Shown: piece by piece, positions 7,734-15,780 of the stretch
Numbering within the stretch: the first letter of the stretch is position 1
Layout: every line of letters begins with the position of its first letter
NCBI GenBank assembly: GCA_004562765.1
Contig: SFRL01000021.1
Span: 1-55,985, forward strand
From: a bacterium
Lineage (GTDB): Bacteria; Bacillota; Clostridia; Lachnospirales; Lachnospiraceae
Reading direction: 5' to 3'
Length of the DNA: 55,985 nucleotides
Position numbers and translations under genes: made by a program
The notes under the pieces: generated by a model
Seen by the model: only the letters and a program-made list of their open reading frames with translations
Databases searched by the model: none
Told to the model about the DNA's origin: nothing

Positions 7734-7816
7734 ATACAATACCAATATTGAAATAGAGTGGTCGTGATCCATTGATCTGATGTGGTGGGTGGACACGTGA
7801 AAGAGAGGTATTGTAT
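7734..7816 (+). promoter_or_regulatory. Possible RNA switch sequestering the cbiM ribosome site
   Basis: ATACAATACC at 7734-7743 is the exact complement of GGTATTGTAT at 7807-7816, which contains the end of the cbiM ribosome site and touches its ATG. Between them, CGTG-AT-CCA (7763-7771) can pair with TGG-A-CACG (7790-7797). A closing stem over the ribosome site plus an inner hairpin is the layout of a translational switch. The sequence does not match a cobalamin or NiCo riboswitch that I can recognise. Confidence 0.45.
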
Positions 7817-8872
7817 ATGCATATGGCAGACGCGCTGCTGGCACCGTCGGTTGCAGCTACGATGTATGCTGCTTCGGGAGTGATGGTGGGTATTTCTGCA
7901 AAAGCGTTGAAAAAGGATGAGAATACGGCAAAGCTGCCGACCATGGCAGTGACAGCCGCACTTGTTTTTGCAGGTCAGATGATCAATTACACGATTCCGG
8001 GCACGGGATCTTCCGGGCATCTGTGCGGAGGCATGCTGCTGTCGGCACTGCTTGGTCCGCAGGCGGGGTTTTTGTCGATGGTGGTCATTCTGGCGATCCA
8101 ATGCCTGTTCTTTGCGGACGGCGGTCTGATGGCGCTTGGCGCGAACTGCTGGAATATGGCATTTTACGGATGTTTTATCGGATATTATCTGATATGGAAA
8201 CCGGTCATGCACAGTCGTCTGTTTGAGAGAAACAAACATGCTGCACGTGTAAAGATTATACTGGCATCAGTTCTCGGCTGTATCATCACGCTTCAGATGG
8301 GTGCTTTTTCGGTCGTTCTGGAGACTTCTGCATCGGGTATCACGGAATTACCGTTTGCTGCCTTTGCCGGCATCATGCAGCCGATCCATCTGGCGATCGG
8401 TCTTGTGGAGGGACTGATCACGGCGGCGGTTCTTTTGTTTATTTATGAAGCGAGACCGGAACTGCTCGCAGAGCTTTCCGTGGGAGCGGAAAAGACAAAA
8501 AGCAGATGTTCGCTCAAAGCGACGATTGTGATCCTTGCGGTTTCTGTCGTGATCGTTGGCGGAGGTCTGAGCCTTTTTGCCAGCGGCAATCCGGACGGAC
8601 TGGAGTGGTCAATGTTTGGAAATTCCGAAGCAGGATACAGCGCAAACATGGGATTGAATGAGGAATCCTATGGCATTTCCGGAAAGGCCGCAGATGCCGC
8701 GGAAGCGATTCAGGAAAAGACCGCGATTCTCCCGGACTACGCATTTAGCGGAAGTGACAGCGCGGCAGGAACGACTGTTTCCGGTCTGGTGGGCTCGGCG
8801 GTGGTGGCGGGCGTGACTGTACTGATCTGCATGCTGGGCGGTTTTTTCAGAATCAGAAGGAATAAGAGCTAA
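7817..8872 (+). CDS. cbiM: CbiM-type ECF transporter S component with C-terminal PDGLE domain
   Basis: The substrate-binding membrane protein for Co2+ or Ni2+ uptake. I start it at ATG 7817 (MHMADALLAP), because His2 next to the N-terminus is the metal ligand in this family; the TTG six bases upstream is rejected. AGAGAGG precedes the ATG. About seven hydrophobic segments fill residues 1-220. The tail has one transmembrane helix (about 235-255), then NPDGLEWS, the PDGLE domain that replaces or resembles CbiN/NikN, and a final helix near 325-345. cbiQ and cbiO follow. Whether the metal is cobalt or nickel cannot be decided from sequence. The nickel proteins HypA and HypF nearby slightly favour nickel. 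Confidence 0.88.
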   Translation: MHMADALLAPSVAATMYAASGVMVGISAKALKKDENTAKLPTMAVTAALVFAGQMINYTIPGTGSSGHLCGGMLLSALLGPQAGFLSMVVILAIQCLFFADGGLMALGANCWNMAFYGCFIGYYLIWKPVMHSRLFERNKHAARVKIILASVLGCIITLQMGAFSVVLETSASGITELPFAAFAGIMQPIHLAIGLVEGLITAAVLLFIYEARPELLAELSVGAEKTKSRCSLKATIVILAVSVVIVGGGLSLFASGNPDGLEWSMFGNSEAGYSANMGLNEESYGISGKAADAAEAIQEKTAILPDYAFSGSDSAAGTTVSGLVGSAVVAGVTVLICMLGGFFRIRRNKS

Positions 8873-8907
8873 CTGCGAAGATACCGGCAGTTACAATATG
8901 AGTGATC

Positions 8908-9711
8908 ATGGATAAATTATCAGGCGCGCAGTCGGAACTGCGGGAGATGGACGCGCTGGCGGCGGGAACATCGGTTGTTCATCGTCTGCATCCGCTGTGC
9001 AAATTACTTGTAACAGTTACATATATTTTTACAGTAGTATCGTTTCATAAATATGATCTCTCGGGTCTGATCGTTATGGTATGGTATCCCATATTTTTGT
9101 TTCAGGCTGCGGGGATACCGGTGCACGTGTGTTTTTATAAACTTCGTGTGGTACTGCCGTTCGTGTGTGCGGTCGGGCTGGCAAATCCGTTTCTGGATCA
9201 TGTGCCGCTCATACAGATCGGGGATCTGGTCATTACCGGAGGTATCATATCTATGTTGACACTGATGTTGAAAGGATGTCTGGCACTTATGGCATCCTTT
9301 TTGCTCGTTGCCACAACCCCTATCGATATGCTCTGCGGTGCCCTGCGGAAGCTGCATGTGCCGAAAGTTCTGACGGCGCTGCTGCTTCTTACTTGCCGTT
9401 ATATCGGGGTCATCATAGGGGAAGCATCTGCGATGTCGCAGGCATACAGTCTCCGCGCACCCGGACAGAAGGGAATACATATCTCCGCCTGGGGATCTTT
9501 TCTCGGACAGCTTTTGCTACGCAGCATGGATCGCGCGCAGGAGCTTTACAGCAGCATGGAGCTTCGGGGATTTCAGGGAGAATTTTTTTACAGTGACATT
9601 CCGGTCTGGCGAGGGGCAAGCACAGTGTTTATGATTGTCAGCTGTTGTTTTTTTGCGTGTGCGCGTCTGGTAAATATCGCGCAGCTGATCGGGAACCTGG
9701 TTGTGAGATAA
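8908..9711 (+). CDS. cbiQ: Energy-coupling factor transporter transmembrane protein CbiQ (EcfT)
   Basis: 267 residues from ATG 8908; a GTG at 8902 is the alternative. Five or six hydrophobic segments lie between about 30 and 260. The cytosolic coupling region contains the conserved A-R-G-type motifs: YSLRAPGQKG near residue 192 and SMELRGFQGEF near 222. This subunit links the metal-binding CbiM to the ATPase CbiO. It sits 35 bp after cbiM and 46 bp before cbiO in one operon. Confidence 0.88.
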   Translation: MDKLSGAQSELREMDALAAGTSVVHRLHPLCKLLVTVTYIFTVVSFHKYDLSGLIVMVWYPIFLFQAAGIPVHVCFYKLRVVLPFVCAVGLANPFLDHVPLIQIGDLVITGGIISMLTLMLKGCLALMASFLLVATTPIDMLCGALRKLHVPKVLTALLLLTCRYIGVIIGEASAMSQAYSLRAPGQKGIHISAWGSFLGQLLLRSMDRAQELYSSMELRGFQGEFFYSDIPVWRGASTVFMIVSCCFFACARLVNIAQLIGNLVVR

Positions 9712-9757
9712 ACTGCGCTGAAAATGGACATGGCAGTTTCATTGTGAGGTAAAGAAA

Positions 9758-10483
9758 TTGATTGAATTTCAGAATGTATCATTTTCATATGATAAAAAAA
9801 CACCGGTTGTGGAGAATATCGATCTGGTCATAGAAAAAGGTGAGACAGTGGGGCTGATCGGGGCGAATGGTGCAGGAAAATCTACCATTCTAAAACTGAT
9901 GCTGGGTCTTATATATGGAGAAGGGACGATCCTTGTGGATGGGCTGCAGGTGACGAAGGCTAATCTGCCCACAATTCGTCAAAAAACCGGGTATGTTCTG
10001 CAGGATTCGGACAACCAGATGTTCATGCCAACCGTCTATGAGGACATGATGTTCGGTCTGCGAAATTATGGAATGAGCAGGGAAGCGGCGGAGGCTCGGG
10101 TGGATGCAGTGCTGGACCAGCTCGGTTTACGGGACCTGAAATACCGTCATAATCACAAGATCTCAGGCGGCGAGAAGCGGATGGCGGCGATCGCCACGGT
10201 TCTTGCGATGCAGCCGGAGGTGCTCCTGATGGACGAGCCGTCCACAGCGCTGGACCCGTATAACCGTCGAAGCGTCATCCGCATGATACAGTCACTGCCC
10301 CAGACAAAACTGATCGCCTCCCATGACCTGGACATGATCCTGGAAACCTGTGACCGGGTAATCCTGCTGTCACACGGAAAGATCGTCGCGGATGGGGACT
10401 GCAAAACGATCCTGCGGGATCGGGAGCTTTTAGAGCGGCACAGGATGGAACTGCCGTTTTGCATGCAAGTACCAGACGTATAA
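9758..10483 (+). CDS. cbiO: Energy-coupling factor ABC transporter ATP-binding protein CbiO
   Basis: 241 residues, starting at an unusual TTG (9758) placed 7 bp after GTGAGGT. No in-frame ATG lies near enough to keep the N-terminal strand IEFQNVSFSYD. Walker A is GANGAGKST (about 36-44), the Q-loop region is VLQDSDNQMF, the signature is ISGGEKRMA, Walker B is VLLMDEPSTALDP, and the switch histidine is in ASHD. The asparagine-rich Q loop is typical of ECF ATPases. It powers the CbiM/CbiQ metal importer, probably as a homodimer. Confidence 0.9.
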   Translation: MIEFQNVSFSYDKKTPVVENIDLVIEKGETVGLIGANGAGKSTILKLMLGLIYGEGTILVDGLQVTKANLPTIRQKTGYVLQDSDNQMFMPTVYEDMMFGLRNYGMSREAAEARVDAVLDQLGLRDLKYRHNHKISGGEKRMAAIATVLAMQPEVLLMDEPSTALDPYNRRSVIRMIQSLPQTKLIASHDLDMILETCDRVILLSHGKIVADGDCKTILRDRELLERHRMELPFCMQVPDV

Positions 10484-10564
10484 TTAATATTATTTTGAAA
10501 AAAGTATGTTTTTTCTGTGAAAATATTGTGAAAACTGTACATACCATAATTTTCTTCCTCGTGT

Positions 10565-10609
10565 TATAATCAATTCAATACACGCACTTTTACATGGTGA
10601 CGTGTAAAA
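10565..10609 (+). promoter_or_regulatory. -10 box and leader hairpin before a surface protein gene
   Basis: TATAAT lies at 10565-10570, without a convincing -35 box. Downstream, TTTTACA (10588-10594) is complementary to TGTAAAA (10603-10609). This gives a short hairpin or operator in a 5' leader of about 60 nt. Confidence 0.4.
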
Positions 10610-10638
10610 TTATCATATAAAGGAAAGGAAAAATCCAA

Positions 10639-11652
10639 ATGAAAAACAGATGGAAGAAATTGGTTGCTGCAGTAGCTGCATTGGCGGTTGCGTTTACTGC
10701 AGTGTCAGTAACAAATGTAGCGACCGCAAAGGCTGCGGACAAGTACGAAAGCATTTATACGTCAGACGGAGAAAATTTTACTGCAAACGTGGAGAAGAAA
10801 TATGCGTTTACGGTAGATCAGCCGTCTGATATTGATATCTTGATCCTGACTGCAACGGCTACTGATGCTACGCTGACACTTTATAACAGTGCAGGAAATG
10901 TAGTTACTGAGTATGATTACAATCCGCTGGCACTTCCCAGCTCAAAGTGGGCTTATGATAGTACGTATCAGGCATACTTTTATGATGACTTATATGAGAG
11001 CCTGCCTGCGGGTGATTACTTCTATGGTGTGAAGTTTGCCAGTGACAACTACTGCATGGTTGATATTGCAAAGAAGGTTGCCGCAGCAAAGATCAATCAG
11101 ACCAAAGCAACCATCACCGTTGGTTATACTCAGAAGCTGAGTGTAGAGGGCGCTAAGGTTACCAAATGGTCTTCCAGCAAGAAGGCAGTTGCAACCGTTG
11201 ATTCCAAGGGTAAGGTTACCGCAAAGAAGACAGGTAAGACAACCATCTCTGCAAAGCTTGACAACGGACAGACTGTAAAGTGTACCGTGACCGTAAAGGA
11301 CAATAAGTATACTGCAAGCAAGCCTACCGTCAGTGACGTTGTCCGTGGAGACTGTGTGATGTCTGCTTACAGTGCAAGCTTTGATTCAAAGGGCAATCTG
11401 GTGATCAAGGCAAGATTCGTAAACAATTACTACTATAAGGTAACTGCTCTAAATAATATCAAGATCACAGTGAAGGATAGCAACGGAAAAGTGATCGGAA
11501 CATATAGCGCAAAGAAGAAGAGTACTTCCATTGCCCCGGCAAATACGAAGGATTTCTCTTTTACGATCAGCAAATCCAGCCTGAAGCAGAAGAAGGCTGA
11601 CCTTAGAAATGCTACCATTACCTGTGATGGTAAGTATACTTATGTTTGGTAA
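10639..11652 (+). CDS. Secreted protein with bacterial Ig-like BIG2 domain
   Basis: 337 residues. A signal peptide of about 33 residues (KNRWKK, a hydrophobic alanine/valine core, TAKAADK) marks export. Residues about 35-150 are an unrecognised beta-rich domain that may resemble a PPC-type domain (FTVDQPSDIDILILTATA, LPAGDYFYGVKF). Residues about 150-222 are a BIG2 Ig-like domain (KWSSSKKAVATVDSKGKVTA, KTGKTTISAKL). The remainder (VKDSNGKVIGTYSAKKKS) resembles the FxLYD-like tail found in clostridial surface proteins. It is monocistronic, with a terminator right after it. No catalytic motif is seen, so a binding or structural role is possible. Confidence 0.75.
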   Translation: MKNRWKKLVAAVAALAVAFTAVSVTNVATAKAADKYESIYTSDGENFTANVEKKYAFTVDQPSDIDILILTATATDATLTLYNSAGNVVTEYDYNPLALPSSKWAYDSTYQAYFYDDLYESLPAGDYFYGVKFASDNYCMVDIAKKVAAAKINQTKATITVGYTQKLSVEGAKVTKWSSSKKAVATVDSKGKVTAKKTGKTTISAKLDNGQTVKCTVTVKDNKYTASKPTVSDVVRGDCVMSAYSASFDSKGNLVIKARFVNNYYYKVTALNNIKITVKDSNGKVIGTYSAKKKSTSIAPANTKDFSFTISKSSLKQKKADLRNATITCDGKYTYVW

Positions 11653-11690
11653 GAATACCGATATTTATGATTGAATTTAGATGAAAGCGG

Positions 11691-11719
11691 CAGGCACTCC
11701 ATATGGGGTGCCTGTTTTT
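11691..11719 (+). terminator. Rho-independent terminator after the BIG2 protein gene
   Basis: CAGGCACTCC, loop ATAT, GGGGTGCCTG, then TTTTT: a 10-bp stem with a T run. Confidence 0.9.
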
Positions 11720-11730
11720 ATGTCAAAACA

Positions 11731-11785
11731 ATTGTAAACCGAAACAAAAATAATGGTTGACAATCCGGGCCGCATCGTTTACAAT
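11731..11785 (+). promoter_or_regulatory. BirA (biotin repressor) operator overlapping the bioY promoter
   Basis: ATTGTAAACC (11731-11740) and GGTTGACAAT (11755-11764) form a near-perfect dyad with a 14-bp spacer, which is the BirA site arrangement. The right arm contains the -35 box TTGACA (11757-11762), followed after 17 bp by TACAAT (11780-11785). Bound BirA-biotinyl-AMP would block the promoter, so bioY should be repressed when biotin is plentiful. Confidence 0.85.
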
Positions 11786-11816
11786 GTCCAAAGAATCAAA
11801 ACGGAGGACATGTGTT

Positions 11817-12389
11817 ATGAATACAAAGACAAAAGAACTTACCCTGACTGCCCTGATGGCAGCCATCATCTGTGTGCTCGGACCCTTGTCGGTGCCGCTG
11901 CCCTTCAGCCCGGTGCCGATCTCGCTGACCATGATCGGTATTTATCTGGCGGTGTATGCAGTGGGCATGTGGCGCGGAACAGTGGCATTTATCGTATATC
12001 TGCTGCTCGGGCTGGTCGGGTTGCCGGTTTTTTCCGGTTTTACCGGTGGACCGTCAAAGCTGCTGGGACCGACCGGAGGATATCTGATCGGCTTTATCTT
12101 TACGGCTCTGATCAGCGGCTTCTTCATTGACCGCTGGTGGAAAAACCGTGTGGTATCAGCAGTCGGCATGATCCTTGGCATTGCCGTTGCCTATGTGTTC
12201 GGAACGGTCTGGCTGGCGTATGTGGCAGGCATGACCTTTAGTCAGGCGCTTGCTGCCGGTGTGATCCCGTATGTGGGATTTGACCTGATCAAGATCGTCG
12301 TGCTGGTGATCGTCGGACCGGAACTGAAAAAGGTGCTGATCCGGGCAAACCTCGTGTCTGTTCGCGAGGATAGCGCGTTTCAGGCGTAG
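11817..12389 (+). CDS. bioY: Biotin transporter BioY (ECF S component)
   Basis: 190 residues from ATG 11817, 9 bp after GGAGG; the frame extends upstream through the promoter, so earlier starts are rejected. Six hydrophobic helices. The family signature is visible in PISLTMIGIYLAVYAVGMWRG and, with the central glycine-rich stretch, LLGLVGLPVFSGFTGGPSKL then GPTGGYLIGF. It binds biotin at the membrane and works with a shared ECF module encoded elsewhere or, less likely, the nearby CbiQO. It is a single-gene unit with a BirA operator and a terminator, which supports the biotin assignment. Confidence 0.93.
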   Translation: MNTKTKELTLTALMAAIICVLGPLSVPLPFSPVPISLTMIGIYLAVYAVGMWRGTVAFIVYLLLGLVGLPVFSGFTGGPSKLLGPTGGYLIGFIFTALISGFFIDRWWKNRVVSAVGMILGIAVAYVFGTVWLAYVAGMTFSQALAAGVIPYVGFDLIKIVVLVIVGPELKKVLIRANLVSVREDSAFQA

Positions 12390-12420
12390 GATTGCATAAA
12401 ACAGCATGGAGGATGGACGA

Positions 12421-12450
12421 AAAAGAACCTGAGAGATCAGGTTCTTTTTT
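12421..12450 (+). terminator. Rho-independent terminator after bioY
   Basis: AAAAGAACCTGA, loop GAGA, TCAGGTTCTTTTTT: a strong stem with a T run. Confidence 0.93.
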
Positions 12451-12482
12451 GCTTGGAATAACGGAGCGCATGCGCATGAACA

Positions 12483-12496
12483 CGAAAACGTTTTCG
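12483..12496. promoter_or_regulatory. LacI/CcpA-type palindromic operator
   Basis: CGAAAACGTTTTCG is a perfect 14-bp palindrome with a central CG, close to a cre site (two mismatches to WTGNAANCGNWNNCW). It lies about 50 bp before a TATAAT (12547-12552) that precedes hypA-glgX, so a sugar-responsive LacI-family regulator or CcpA is likely. Confidence 0.55.
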
Positions 12497-12589
12497 AAAA
12501 TGAGAAAAAATCCTAATTTTATGACGAAATTTGTCGATGAATAGTGTATAATGTGTTTCAGAATATTTGCAGGAAAAAAAGGATATGTT

Positions 12590-12940
12590 ATGCATGAGCT
12601 ATCAGTTACAACGAATATACTGAATCTGGCACTCTCCATGCTGGAGGAGCAGCATCTGAAAAAAATTCATACCATTACATTAAAGGTAGGCGTGATGCAG
12701 GGCTATGAGGAGAACTGGCTACAGCACTATTTTCATCGCTTGTCAAAGGGAACGCCTGCGGAAGATGCGGTTTTGCATATAGAATTGATCCCGATCGTTT
12801 TCCGCTGCAGGGATTGCGGACGGGAATTTGCGTTTGATGCACATGGTACGGATGACTGCAGCTGCCCGGGTTGTCATGGATTTTCCTATGACATGATCTC
12901 GGGGAAAGAATTTTTGATAGAATCTATGGAGGCAAGTTGA
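12590..12940 (+). CDS. hypA: Hydrogenase/urease nickel incorporation protein HypA
   Basis: 116 residues from ATG 12590. The mature N-terminus MHELSVT provides the nickel ligand His2 and Glu3. The C-terminal zinc site is C73/C76 (CRDC) and C92/C95 (CPGC). The length is normal. HypA delivers nickel to [NiFe] hydrogenase or urease precursors. No such enzyme is encoded in the window, and the hydrogenase genes here are [FeFe]-type maturases, so the client lies elsewhere or the protein has another metal role. The next gene, glgX, starts 1 bp after the stop, so the two are co-transcribed. Confidence 0.9.
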   Translation: MHELSVTTNILNLALSMLEEQHLKKIHTITLKVGVMQGYEENWLQHYFHRLSKGTPAEDAVLHIELIPIVFRCRDCGREFAFDAHGTDDCSCPGCHGFSYDMISGKEFLIESMEAS

Positions 12941-12941
12941 G

Positions 12942-15053
12942 ATGTTTGGCAGATCAAAAGTGACGGAACCTGTCCGTGGACAGCAGTTACAGCCACTGGA
13001 TGAGATAGAAGGATTTTTGGTACGACCCGGTTTTTATAAAACAAGCGGGGCAACGCAGGGAAGAGACGGCGTGAGCTTTACGATCAGCTCCCACTATGCC
13101 ACGGGCTGTACGCTTCTTTTGTTTCATCCCCGGGAAAAAGAGCCTTATGCGAGACTGCCTTTCCCAGTTAATTACCGGATCGGCAGTACCTACTCCATGT
13201 TTGTATTCGGGCTGAAAATAGAGGACTTTGAATATGCCTATCAGTTTGACGGACCTTATGACGAGGCGAAGGGGCATCGTTTCGACAAAAATACGATCAT
13301 TCTGGATCCCTATGCCCGGGCTGTGACGGAGCAGCGGGAGTGGGGTGAAAAGTTTGAGGGCGAGCATGTCTACAAGGCGCGTGTCGTGGAAAATAACTTT
13401 GATTGGGGCGCAAAAAAGCAGCTGGAAAACAAGCTGGAGGATCTGATCATTTATGAACTGCATGTGCGCGGTTTTACGATGGATCCCTCATCCGGAGTGA
13501 CGGCGCGGGGAACGTTTGAGGGTATCCGTGAAAAGATCCCGTACCTGAAGGAACTGGGCGTCAATGCGGTGGAGCTGATGCCGATCTTTGAGTTTGATGA
13601 GATGGACTCTGCGCGGGAGCATGACGGAAAGAAGCTGTTGGACTACTGGGGCTATAATACGGTGTGCTTCTTCGCGCCGAATACGAGTTATTCCTATGTG
13701 CAGGAGCACAACCATGAGGGCGACGAGTTGAAGCGGCTGATCCGTGAGCTGCACGAGAACGGGATCGAAGTCATTCTGGATGTGGTGTTCAATCACACCG
13801 CAGAGGGAAATGAGATGGGTCCTACCTTCTCGTTCAAGGGAATTGACAATAAAATTTATTACATTCTGACACCGGAGGGCTATTATTACAATTTCAGCGG
13901 CTGCGGAAACAGCATGAATTGCAATCATCCCATCGTTCGCCAGTTCATTATGGACTGCCTGCGTTACTGGGTAGTGGAATACCGGGTGGACGGATTCCGG
14001 TTTGATCTGGCTTCTATCCTGAGCCGTGACCAGAACGGTGCGCCGATGGACAATCCGCCATTATTGGAGCACATGGCATTTGATCAGATCCTGTCCGGTG
14101 TGAAGTTGATCGCCGAGGCATGGGATGCAGGCGGTCTCTATCAGGTCGGTACATTCCCCAGCTGGAACCGCTGGGCGGAGTGGAACGGCAGATACCGGGA
14201 TGACATGCGGCGTTTCCTGAAGGGGGATGACGGCATGGCACCTGCGGCTGTGGCGCGTATGACCGGTTCCCGTGATATTTATGACCCGCTGGTGCGCGGA
14301 CAGAGCGCGTCAGTGAACTTCCTGACCTGTCACGACGGTTTTACGCTGTATGATCTTTATTCCTACAATACAAAACATAACGAGGCGAACGGCTGGAACA
14401 ACACAGACGGAGATAATAACGGAAACAGTTGGAATTGCGGCTGTGAGGGTGAGACGGATGATCCGCAGATCATGGAACTTCGTCGTCGTATGATCAAAAA
14501 CGCTTTTGCGACATTGATGTGCAGCCGCGGGCCGGCGATGTTTTTTGCGGGCGATGAGTTTTGCAATACACAGAACGGAAACAACAATGCCTACTGTCAG
14601 GATAATGAGATCTCGTGGCTGGACTGGACGCGCAGGGAAGAATATGAGGATGTGTTTGAATTTGCGCGTTTTATGATCCATTTCCGAAAGGAGCATCCGG
14701 TGCTGCGCAAACCGACACAGCCTGCTTCCTGCGGTTTTGCGGATATTTCCTATCATCACGGAAGAGCATGGAATGCGGACTGCGGCAACAATGCGCGTCT
14801 CATCGGTCTGCTCTATGCAGGGAAGGATGATGACGGTGAGGATGACCTCATCTATGTAGGGGTGAACACTTATTGGGAGAAGCTGGGGGCCGGTTTCCCT
14901 GATCCGCCTGCGGGCACTCAGTGGGTGCTCATTGCAGATACGGCGCGGGGTGGAAAACTGCCGATCGATGAGGTGATCACCACCGGGCGCTATGATCTGG
15001 CACCGCGCAGCGTGATCATTATGACTGTTAAGAAAAAAGAAGATGAAGTATAG
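12942..15053 (+). CDS. glgX: Glycogen debranching enzyme / isoamylase (GlgX-type, GH13)
   Basis: 703 residues. An N-terminal CBM48-like beta domain (about 15-150) precedes a GH13 barrel. Catalytic residues: nucleophile D355 in VDGFRFDLA, acid/base E392 in IAEAWD, and D465 in FLTCHDGFTLYD. NHTAEGNEMGPTFSFKG and the C-terminal all-beta domain are as in the family. It hydrolyses alpha-1,6 branches of glycogen or limit dextrins in the cytosol. The palindromic operator upstream of hypA fits carbon control. The pairing with hypA appears to be positional rather than functional. Confidence 0.92.
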   Translation: MFGRSKVTEPVRGQQLQPLDEIEGFLVRPGFYKTSGATQGRDGVSFTISSHYATGCTLLLFHPREKEPYARLPFPVNYRIGSTYSMFVFGLKIEDFEYAYQFDGPYDEAKGHRFDKNTIILDPYARAVTEQREWGEKFEGEHVYKARVVENNFDWGAKKQLENKLEDLIIYELHVRGFTMDPSSGVTARGTFEGIREKIPYLKELGVNAVELMPIFEFDEMDSAREHDGKKLLDYWGYNTVCFFAPNTSYSYVQEHNHEGDELKRLIRELHENGIEVILDVVFNHTAEGNEMGPTFSFKGIDNKIYYILTPEGYYYNFSGCGNSMNCNHPIVRQFIMDCLRYWVVEYRVDGFRFDLASILSRDQNGAPMDNPPLLEHMAFDQILSGVKLIAEAWDAGGLYQVGTFPSWNRWAEWNGRYRDDMRRFLKGDDGMAPAAVARMTGSRDIYDPLVRGQSASVNFLTCHDGFTLYDLYSYNTKHNEANGWNNTDGDNNGNSWNCGCEGETDDPQIMELRRRMIKNAFATLMCSRGPAMFFAGDEFCNTQNGNNNAYCQDNEISWLDWTRREEYEDVFEFARFMIHFRKEHPVLRKPTQPASCGFADISYHHGRAWNADCGNNARLIGLLYAGKDDDGEDDLIYVGVNTYWEKLGAGFPDPPAGTQWVLIADTARGGKLPIDEVITTGRYDLAPRSVIIMTVKKKEDEV

Positions 15054-15066
15054 AAACCGACAAAGA

Positions 15067-15092
15067 AGCCGGGGGTTAATCCCCCGGCTTTC
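15067..15092. terminator. Bidirectional terminator between glgX and the queuosine transporter gene
   Basis: AGCCGGGGG, TTAAT, CCCCCGGCTT form a very stable stem between convergent genes. The stem overlaps the last codons and stop of the minus-strand transporter gene, so one element serves both transcripts. Confidence 0.85.
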
Positions 15093-15780
15093 CTTTGTGA
15101 TCTACCAGATAGCGTGCCAGATACATGACCGGTGTATCGGCAAGACTGGTTATGATAAATATGATGTAGCTGGACCAGAAGATCGAGAGTAATGTCGGCA
15201 GCTCGTAGGTGCCTGCAAAGGCGCCAAAGGTGAACAGCAGCGAGTTCAACAGCTGTGACAGCAGGGTGGAACCGTTGTTGCGCAGCCACAGAAAACGCTT
15301 GGAGTCACCGTATTTTTTCGTGGTAAATGCCCACCATCCGTGGTATGCCCACACGTCAAAACGCTGGCAGATGGCATATACAACAAAGCTGGTCAGCATC
15401 AGCCGCGGCGTGTTTGAGAAGATGGCCTGCATGTGAGGCATTGCCCAGTCGCTTTCGGCCGGAACATATACCAGCCAGGACTGGGAGATGAGGATGAAGG
15501 CAAGGGAGCAGGCAATTCCGATATTGACTGCCTTCTGGGAAGCCTTTTTGCCGTAAAATTCGCTGAGCAGATCTGTCACCAGAAACGTGGAGGCAAAGAG
15601 GATGTTTCCCAGCGTCTGTTCCATGCCGAAGGCATTGACGACGATCAGTACCTCGATGTTTGCCGTGATGGTGGCAAAGGCTGTCCAGCAGTAGAGCCCT
15701 GTTTTGCCAAATAAATGGAAAAACAGGAGTACAAGTGCAAAGATCACAACCAGTGATCTGAAGAGTAATAATTCATTCAT
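15076..15780 (-). CDS. yhhQ: Queuosine precursor transporter, YhhQ/VUT family
   Basis: 234 residues from the ATG at 15780; the upstream in-frame start (15798) would lie before GGAAAGGA and is rejected. Six or so membrane helices. NILFASTFLVTDLLSEFYGKK is the signature of the COG1738/YhhQ family. FDVWAYHGWW and WLRNNGSTLLSQLLNSLLFTF are further conserved stretches. The family imports queuosine precursors (preQ0, preQ1 or queuine). It overlaps the upstream radical SAM gene by 8 bp (ATGAATGA), and both sit behind a preQ1-I-like riboswitch, which strongly supports this role. Confidence 0.88.
   Translation of the reverse strand: MNELLLFRSLVVIFALVLLFFHLFGKTGLYCWTAFATITANIEVLIVVNAFGMEQTLGNILFASTFLVTDLLSEFYGKKASQKAVNIGIACSLAFILISQSWLVYVPAESDWAMPHMQAIFSNTPRLMLTSFVVYAICQRFDVWAYHGWWAFTTKKYGDSKRFLWLRNNGSTLLSQLLNSLLFTFGAFAGTYELPTLLSIFWSSYIIFIITSLADTPVMYLARYLVDHKGKPGD

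Noticed and set aside
7662..7816. Cobalamin riboswitch before cbiM
   Set aside because: The interval is about 150 bp and lacks a B12-box-like sequence. Only the complementary arms described above are supported.
15209..15714. Plus-strand frames opposite the YhhQ-type gene
   Set aside because: They are antisense to a well-supported membrane protein gene with an overlapping upstream partner. No family match.
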